11,318 nucleotides of DNA, taken from positions 1 through 11,318 of the forward strand of contig DLIO01000013.1 of the NCBI GenBank assembly GCA_002483765.1, in the 5' to 3' direction. A program made the position numbers and the translations under genes. The notes under the pieces were generated by a model that did no database searches, was not told where the DNA came from, and saw nothing but the letters and a program-made list of their open reading frames with translations. This DNA is from Lentisphaeria bacterium UBA7640 (lineage in GTDB: Bacteria; Verrucomicrobiota; Lentisphaeria; Victivallales; Victivallaceae). The stretch's first letter is position 1. Each line of letters starts with the position of its first letter. This document shows, piece by piece, positions 6,232-11,318 of the stretch.

Positions 6232-8301
6232 ATGTTAAATGGTACAGCACAAAAAATAGAAATTGGAGGGACTAATTCGGTCAGCCCGAGTTACGTCCAT
6301 TTTTTACCGAAAACAAATTTTTTTCGGGATTTCCCAATTAACAGTCGTCCGCTATATATCAATTCAAGGATAGCGGGTTCCAGTAGCGTGGAGAAAATTG
6401 TTTCCGCATTTAATCAATCTGGGCACAAAATAACCACAGAACCAGAACACGCTTGCATCACGCTCGCGACAGTCGACGAATCACCTTTCTTTCGTTCAGC
6501 TTATGCTGGATTGCCAAAAGATTTTTGGCAACTTGCTCCGGCCTCTTTTGTGGTTTTGCTGCCACATCCCGAACATCCGGTGATTTGGATTGGTGGAGAT
6601 TCTGATGTCGGACTTAACAATGCAGTTGAGTTTTGCGCTGAAATCATACCACTTTTGAAGAAACAATATCTCGTTGCTGGTGATTTTCATACCCATAGTC
6701 GAGTCTCCGATGGCTGGGGGGAACCGGAGGAAATTGCAGCTTTGGCAGTCGCTGCCAATCTCGATGTTATCGCGCTGACTGACCATAACAGCGATGACGG
6801 TTATTCGCGAATGTTACAAGGTGCAAAAGGGATTGAAAATCTATTGATGCTCAAAGGGATGGAACTGACTGATTCATGCGAAAATCATGTTCTAGCCATT
6901 GGTGATGCCACCGGACTTCCGAGAAAAACACCGGATGAGATTATTGCAGCAGCCCAAGCCGGAAAAGTAATTATCGCTCAAGCTCATGCCACTAGCACTG
7001 AATACTTTAAGGAGTTAAAAGAACCTTATTATATCGGGACTGAGGCTTTTAATTATCTCTCTAGCGCCCCGGAAACCGCTAGAAGATATCTGCGCGATTG
7101 TTTCAAAAAAGGTAAACGCGTATTAGTACTGGGCAATTCCGATACTCACATGACCGCAGATATCGGCAAAGCGAGGACTTATTTGTTCATTGATCAATTC
7201 ACTGAAGATGCAGTCATCGCTGAATTGCGTGAAGGGCGGACTTGTGCTTTTCAGAACGGAATGGTCGTCGGCGAACCGAGCCTTGAACGTCTGATTTGGT
7301 TGTTACATAATAATTCCGATCTGCTCGAAGGCAAACTGATGCCTGATCGCGATATCTGGCAGACCCCGCTTGAAAGTAAATCAGCTTCGGCGCTTCATGA
7401 AGTTATTGCGACCCTTCAAATAGTTGAGAGCAGGCAGGAAAACCGACGCCAAATCTATTGCCCGACCACTAAAGGTTGCGACTGTTCTGAACAGTATTTC
7501 AAACTGCCAAAAATTCAAAAAAACAACAAATTAGTGAGTGGCCGAGCAGAAAATGTAATCATGGAAATTAATGGCATTCGCAAGTTGTTATTACTGCAAA
7601 CTGGAGAATCGGTAAATATTAGCCAATTCGTAATTGACGGGAACAATATTCTCAGTTTTGACGCACTGCCCAAAACTCCAGAACAGCCACGTCTTTGTCT
7701 TGGCCGCGAGTTGTTGGATTGGGAAATGCAACGTAGTCCAGAAGCAGAGTTTATCGGGATTGAACCCGCATCTAATCTCCAGATACAAAACTTAGCGCCC
7801 AAGGGGGGATTTCCCGGTGAATTGATTTTCCGGCTGAAGGTTGAGAATCCAGAACATTGCGACCGATTGTTTTTTGAAAGCATTGATGGAAATATTGACC
7901 TGTTGGTTAACGGAGAATTGTTGACCAAACGTTTTGGAACGCACTGGGAGGAACGGTTTGAGGTCACCATTCCATCTGAATTGTCAAAACAGCGAAAACT
8001 GGAAATAATTATAAAGATGAACAAACAGGTTGGCCTGTCCGGTATTTCTAACCGAGTTTTCCTTGGCAAATCCATCTCACTGAGTGCTGGACAGAAATTG
8101 GAATTCACTCCGGGGACTCTCAGCGATTTGACCGCGTTGCGTTGGTGCGAACAACGCACCCGAGGTTTTTTGCTTGACGACAACTACAAAATTATTGATT
8201 CTTTTTTCAATAACGGTTTACCGATGGCGATACCAATAAATGCAACGCACTTGATGTTAAGCTCATTCCAACCCCACGCCAACCCGTTCATAATCAAATA
8301 A
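6232..8301 (+). CDS. PHP-domain metallohydrolase (CehA/McbA-like) with extra N- and C-terminal domains
   Basis: A 689-residue protein with a PHP metal-dependent hydrolase core at about residues 147-345. Seen: FHTHS with H153 and H155, TDHNS with D184 and H185, ME at 210-211, H252 in QAHAT, and D304-T-H306 in GNSDTH. These are the usual metal ligands of PHP phosphoesterases and CehA/McbA-type proteins. The common HP at the fourth motif is HA here. Residues about 15-145 resemble the N-terminal domain of hexosaminidase or alpha-glucuronidase proteins: an FVVLL strand, then IWIGGDSDVGLNNAVEF, compared with the usual I-x-G-x-d-x-G-x-x-x-A-v-x-F. This match is remote. The C-terminal half (about 345-689) is probably beta-rich, unrecognised, and has Cys 410, 416 and 418. 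There is no signal peptide, so it is likely cytoplasmic. It probably hydrolyses an ester or phosphate on a product of the locus; the substrate is unknown. Confidence 0.82.
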   Translation: MLNGTAQKIEIGGTNSVSPSYVHFLPKTNFFRDFPINSRPLYINSRIAGSSSVEKIVSAFNQSGHKITTEPEHACITLATVDESPFFRSAYAGLPKDFWQLAPASFVVLLPHPEHPVIWIGGDSDVGLNNAVEFCAEIIPLLKKQYLVAGDFHTHSRVSDGWGEPEEIAALAVAANLDVIALTDHNSDDGYSRMLQGAKGIENLLMLKGMELTDSCENHVLAIGDATGLPRKTPDEIIAAAQAGKVIIAQAHATSTEYFKELKEPYYIGTEAFNYLSSAPETARRYLRDCFKKGKRVLVLGNSDTHMTADIGKARTYLFIDQFTEDAVIAELREGRTCAFQNGMVVGEPSLERLIWLLHNNSDLLEGKLMPDRDIWQTPLESKSASALHEVIATLQIVESRQENRRQIYCPTTKGCDCSEQYFKLPKIQKNNKLVSGRAENVIMEINGIRKLLLLQTGESVNISQFVIDGNNILSFDALPKTPEQPRLCLGRELLDWEMQRSPEAEFIGIEPASNLQIQNLAPKGGFPGELIFRLKVENPEHCDRLFFESIDGNIDLLVNGELLTKRFGTHWEERFEVTIPSELSKQRKLEIIIKMNKQVGLSGISNRVFLGKSISLSAGQKLEFTPGTLSDLTALRWCEQRTRGFLLDDNYKIIDSFFNNGLPMAIPINATHLMLSSFQPHANPFIIK

Positions 8302-8350
8302 ACAATTACTTAGTTCCACTGTTGGCCCATTGTATAGCGACCATAATATT

Positions 8351-8401
8351 GACGCTCTTAACTTCGCGCGCGCATAATGCGCGCGCGAAGTTTAAAGCGC
8401 C
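8351..8401. terminator. Long GC-rich hairpin between convergent genes (probable bidirectional terminator)
   Basis: Bases 8360-8392 form a perfect 15-bp stem with a three-base loop (TAA). The arms contain alternating CG. Imperfect pairing extends outward to 8351 and 8401, giving about 21 pairs of 24. It lies between the stops of the PHP gene and the convergent permease gene, where a shared terminator is expected. No real T-run follows it on either strand, so it does not fit a textbook intrinsic terminator. It could instead block RNA decay or act at the DNA level. Confidence 0.55.
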
Positions 8402-8414
8402 ATAAATGTTGGAT

Positions 8415-9365
8415 TCAGGAATTAAGGCGTGGATCTAGGAAGTCGCGTAATGCGTCACCAAGCATGTTCAGCGCGAGCACGAGAAAAAACATAAATATTG
8501 AGGCCGCACCCACTTCCCACCAGATGCCACGCCAAAGTCTTTCCTGACCATCAGCGATCATAACTCCCCAGCTTGGGGCTTGTTGTACTCCAAGACCCAA
8601 ATAACTGACAATTACTTCGGTCATTACTGCGCTGGCAAAACGGATAGAGAAAAATATTATCACCAAATGAAATAAGTTTGGCAAAATGTGGCGAATAATA
8701 ATCCAGCGACGGCGCATGCCACTGACTCGCGCGGCTTGGACATATCCAGTTTCTCGCAGTTTAAAGGTTTCAGCTCGAACCATTTGGCATAAACTGACCC
8801 AGCCGGTAATCCCAATACCGAGATAGACCGCCATCATTCCAGGTTCCGTATTAAAAGCACTACAAACTACATTAAACGCGTCATTCAACGGTGCGCATAA
8901 AAAACTCTTCGACACCAATAGCGCGAAGGTAAGAATAAATAAAAGCGAGGGCATTGCCGCAAAAATACTGTAAACCAACACGGTAAAATCGTCAATCCAA
9001 CCGCCAAAGTAACCGCCCAAAACACCGAGCGTTACTCCGATAAACACGGCCAGTCCCGATGCTAACATTCCAACTTTAACTGCGGTCGCGGTTCCAGCTA
9101 CTGCCCGCCAAAATACATCGCGTCCGATATAGTCAGTTCCCAGCCAGTGGTTAAGACAAGGAGGTTGAAAGCGTTGTTCAATGTTACCGCGTTCGTAAAT
9201 CGGGACGATTTGGTGTTTTTCGCAATAAACGGCGTATCCTTCAATAACGATGGCGGTGAGAACATATATAAAAACAGTTACGAGACAAAGCAAATTAAGT
9301 TTGTTTTGGGTGAATTTACGGAAACTCTTGCCCAATGAAAAAAAACGCTTTTTATGATCGTCCAT
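8415..9365 (-). CDS. OppC/DppC-family ABC transporter permease
   Basis: An inner-membrane permease of the peptide/nickel/opine ABC importer class (316 residues with this start). Seen: a basic cytoplasmic N-terminus, TM1 at about 22-44, the LGTDYIGRD motif at 75-83 typical of OppC-type proteins, further membrane spans near 96-119, 127-151, 177-196, 232-256 and 283-305, the EAA loop GYVQAARVSG at 207-216 that docks the ATPase, and the terminal LDPRL. I chose the ATG at 9365, 7 bp after the mnmG stop and with a GGGAAGA site 10 nt upstream. The alternative is TTG at 9425, which would add 20 residues, overlap mnmG by 53 bp and has GGAG almost touching it. No partner permease, ATPases or binding protein lie in the window. 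The substrate is undetermined: peptides are possible, but carbohydrate oligomers are also used by this family. Confidence 0.9.
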   Translation of the reverse strand: MDDHKKRFFSLGKSFRKFTQNKLNLLCLVTVFIYVLTAIVIEGYAVYCEKHQIVPIYERGNIEQRFQPPCLNHWLGTDYIGRDVFWRAVAGTATAVKVGMLASGLAVFIGVTLGVLGGYFGGWIDDFTVLVYSIFAAMPSLLFILTFALLVSKSFLCAPLNDAFNVVCSAFNTEPGMMAVYLGIGITGWVSLCQMVRAETFKLRETGYVQAARVSGMRRRWIIIRHILPNLFHLVIIFFSIRFASAVMTEVIVSYLGLGVQQAPSWGVMIADGQERLWRGIWWEVGAASIFMFFLVLALNMLGDALRDFLDPRLNS

Positions 9366-9372
9366 CAAATTT

Positions 9373-11232
9373 TCATCTTCCCGCGGATTTAGAAATTCTG
9401 GTGAGACTAACTTGGAGCAGTGCAATCTCCACTGGAGTTACTCCATCAATACGGCTCGCTTGCGCCAAGGTGGTTGGGCGAACTTTGTTTAGTTTTGCCT
9501 TAGATTCGTTGCACAATCCACTCAACGAATTATAATCAAAATCAGCCGATATTTTCCAGTTTTCTAACTTCTGTAGTTTGCCGATTGATTGCTCTTCGCG
9601 TTCCAAATACCCTTCATAGTGTGCCAAGATAGCCAATTGTCGAATAATTTTTCGTCCATTGCGGGTTTTTAAGTCGAGGTTCATCCCATCTATCGAACAG
9701 GGCAGGGGAGTGTTTTCGTAATAAATTCCACGCAGCGATTTTAGTTGTGCAAAAATAGTTTTTCCTTGACATTTAACGCTTTTGCTAAGAGCAATGGCGT
9801 CGTTCAGCTGTGTATTATATTCTACATAACTACGATATTTATCGAGCGGCAACAGGTTTAATTCTTTTGCCAGTTCGCACAACCTTAGGTCTGCATTATC
9901 CTGACGTAGACGTAGCCGATATTCTGAACGGCTAGTAAAGAGGCGATAAGGTTCAATAATATCTTTGGTAACCAAATCATCAACCATTACTCCAAGATAA
10001 CTCAATTCGCGCGGGATCACCACTGGTTCCAAACCTGCAGCCGTTCGTGCAGCGTTTAAGCCCGCCAGCAACCCCTGACCGCCAGCTTCTTCGTAACCGC
10101 TGGTGCCATTGATTTGTCCTGCTGGAAAGACATTGCGCCAACGTTTTAATGCCAGAGTTCGTTCAATCTGGTCAGGGAATATGAAATCATATTCAATAGC
10201 GTATGCATAGCGTGAAATAACTGATTTTTCCAATCCGGGAATAGTTTTTAACATCTTATTTTGTATTTCCGGCGGCAAACTGGTGGAAATTCCATTGATA
10301 TAGTATTCACCAGTAAATTCGCCTTCCGGTTCCAAGTACAATAAATGTTTTTCATGATGAGGAAAACGCATAACCTTATCTTCAAAAGATGGACAATAAC
10401 GTGCACCAATGCCTTGAATTTTGCCTTGAAAAAGCGGGGCGAGATGAATGTTCGCTTTCGCCAATTCGGCAGTCTCGTTGGTGGAATAAACCATGTAGCA
10501 TGGCATTTCGCGATGAATAGTGCGCGGCAGGGCAGGGGGGAGTTCAAAATGACTAAAACCTTCATCTTCAGCTTCTGCACTTTGAGTTTTCATTTGTGAA
10601 AAATCAATAGTTTTAGCCAAAATCCGTGGCGGTGTACCAGTTTTTAAGCGACCAATTCGTAATTGGAGCTGTTCTCGTAACGCCAACGCCAATTCTTCGG
10701 AACTCGGATCGCCGGTCCTTCCTCCTGGCAAAGATGTCATCCCAAAATGCATCAAGCCAGATAAAAAAGTACCGGTAGCAATAACGACACTTTTAGCTAA
10801 TATTTTCTCGCCGAGCTGGGTTTTGATTCCAGTTACGTTATCTTTGTGATCAATAATGAAACTACTGGCGATATCTTGTTTTATATCTAAATCAGGTTGT
10901 TGTTCAAGCACCATTTTCATGGCGCGCTGAAAACAAACTTTATCACACTGAGCTCGAGGCGACCAAACCGCCGGCCCTTTACTGCGATTTAACAATCTAA
11001 ACTGAACTGCGGCTAAATCAGCAACCATACCTTGCGCGCCGCCCAAAGCATCGATCTCCCGGGTTAATTGCCCTTTGGCGATTCCACCAATTGCAGGATT
11101 ACAGCTCAATTGGGCAATATGATCCATATTCCCAGTTAAAATCAAAGTGCTGGCCCCTTGCCTCGCAGCAGCAAGTGCGGCTTCACAACCGGCATGTCCA
11201 GCACCAATAACTATCACATCGTAAATTTTCAT
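9373..11232 (-). CDS. mnmG: tRNA uridine-5-carboxymethylaminomethyl modification enzyme MnmG (GidA)
   Basis: A 619-residue FAD protein that, with MnmE, adds the (carboxymethyl)aminomethyl group at C5 of the wobble uridine (U34) in certain tRNAs, using glycine or ammonium and methylene-tetrahydrofolate. Seen: the dinucleotide-binding GAGHAG at residues 10-15; LSCNPAIGGIAKG with C44; YCPSFEDKV with C280, matching the two conserved cysteines of the E. coli enzyme; and GTSGYEEAGGQGLLAGLNAA, a family signature. The C-terminal helical part (about 540-619), which contacts MnmE and tRNA, is present, so the gene is complete and of normal length. A weak AGG lies before the start. MnmE is not nearby. 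The permease gene follows in the same direction with a 7-bp gap, probably on one transcript. Housekeeping function. Confidence 0.97.
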   Translation of the reverse strand: MKIYDVIVIGAGHAGCEAALAAARQGASTLILTGNMDHIAQLSCNPAIGGIAKGQLTREIDALGGAQGMVADLAAVQFRLLNRSKGPAVWSPRAQCDKVCFQRAMKMVLEQQPDLDIKQDIASSFIIDHKDNVTGIKTQLGEKILAKSVVIATGTFLSGLMHFGMTSLPGGRTGDPSSEELALALREQLQLRIGRLKTGTPPRILAKTIDFSQMKTQSAEAEDEGFSHFELPPALPRTIHREMPCYMVYSTNETAELAKANIHLAPLFQGKIQGIGARYCPSFEDKVMRFPHHEKHLLYLEPEGEFTGEYYINGISTSLPPEIQNKMLKTIPGLEKSVISRYAYAIEYDFIFPDQIERTLALKRWRNVFPAGQINGTSGYEEAGGQGLLAGLNAARTAAGLEPVVIPRELSYLGVMVDDLVTKDIIEPYRLFTSRSEYRLRLRQDNADLRLCELAKELNLLPLDKYRSYVEYNTQLNDAIALSKSVKCQGKTIFAQLKSLRGIYYENTPLPCSIDGMNLDLKTRNGRKIIRQLAILAHYEGYLEREEQSIGKLQKLENWKISADFDYNSLSGLCNESKAKLNKVRPTTLAQASRIDGVTPVEIALLQVSLTRISKSAGR

Positions 11233-11256
11233 AAATTATTGCCTAAATTAAACCTA

Positions 11257-11286
11257 TTAATAGAAAGCAATTTGCGCTATTTTCAA
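11257..11286 (-). promoter_or_regulatory. Possible promoter of mnmG
   Basis: On the minus strand, TTGAAA (bases 11286-11281) and TATTAA (11262-11257) are 18 bp apart, about 25-54 bp before the start codon. The match is moderate and the surroundings are AT-rich. Confidence 0.35.
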
Positions 11287-11318
11287 CATCACTATCCCAA
11301 ATAAATTATCATGAACAC

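Noticed and set aside
7515..8183. 222-codon open frame on the minus strand inside the PHP gene
   Set aside because: It lies wholly antisense to the well-supported PHP gene, shows no domain, and is rich in Ser, Arg and Pro as expected for a shadow frame.
9366..9425. Twenty-residue N-terminal extension of the permease starting at TTG 9425
   Set aside because: The start is not ATG, the GGAG motif is one base from it, and the extension lies fully within the mnmG coding region; ATG 9365 is better placed.
10248..10599. Two overlapping frames (both strands) inside mnmG
   Set aside because: mnmG is intact and highly conserved across this region, so these are shadows.
11305..11312. Half of a LacI-type operator (TTATCATG) near the right edge
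   Set aside because: There is no second half-site or AACGTT core, and AT-rich sequence gives such matches by chance.

Overview
This window most likely comes from a member of the Lentisphaerae (Victivallales-like) or a close relative in the PVC group. The inference rests on gene style. A LacI-family regulator, a very large secreted glycoside-hydrolase-like protein and a prepilin-like protein with an H-X9-DG motif sit together, which is common in those polysaccharide-degrading genomes. No rRNA or other marker is present to confirm it.

Left flank (1-690): two small conserved genes on the minus strand, a stand-alone Smr-domain protein and a NifU C-terminal-type Fe-S scaffold with a CxxC motif. 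A shared promoter region with the next block lies at about 587-765.

Central cassette (about 689-8301, plus strand): a good sigma70-type promoter overlaps a LacI-type operator palindrome centred on AACGTT. It is followed by the lacI-like gene, a 1160-residue secreted multidomain protein, a pseudopilin-like protein and a 689-residue PHP-domain metallohydrolase. The secreted protein has an N-terminal CBM-like sandwich, a GH99/GH71-like barrel with a WDExxExT motif, and a C-terminal LamG-like domain. The first three genes are tightly spaced (0 and 11 bp) with strong Shine-Dalgarno sites. The PHP gene follows after 100 bp. My reading is a self-regulated glycan-use locus: the regulator senses a sugar, the big enzyme cuts a polysaccharide outside the cytoplasm, the pseudopilin is a surface or periplasmic partner, and the PHP protein acts inside on a product. 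The substrate cannot be told from the sequence.

Right flank (8302-11318): a long GC-rich hairpin separates the cassette from a convergent minus-strand pair. That pair is mnmG (tRNA wobble-uridine modification) and, 7 bp behind it, an OppC/DppC-type permease gene without the rest of its transporter. No tRNA, rRNA, CRISPR, IS element or prophage gene was seen.
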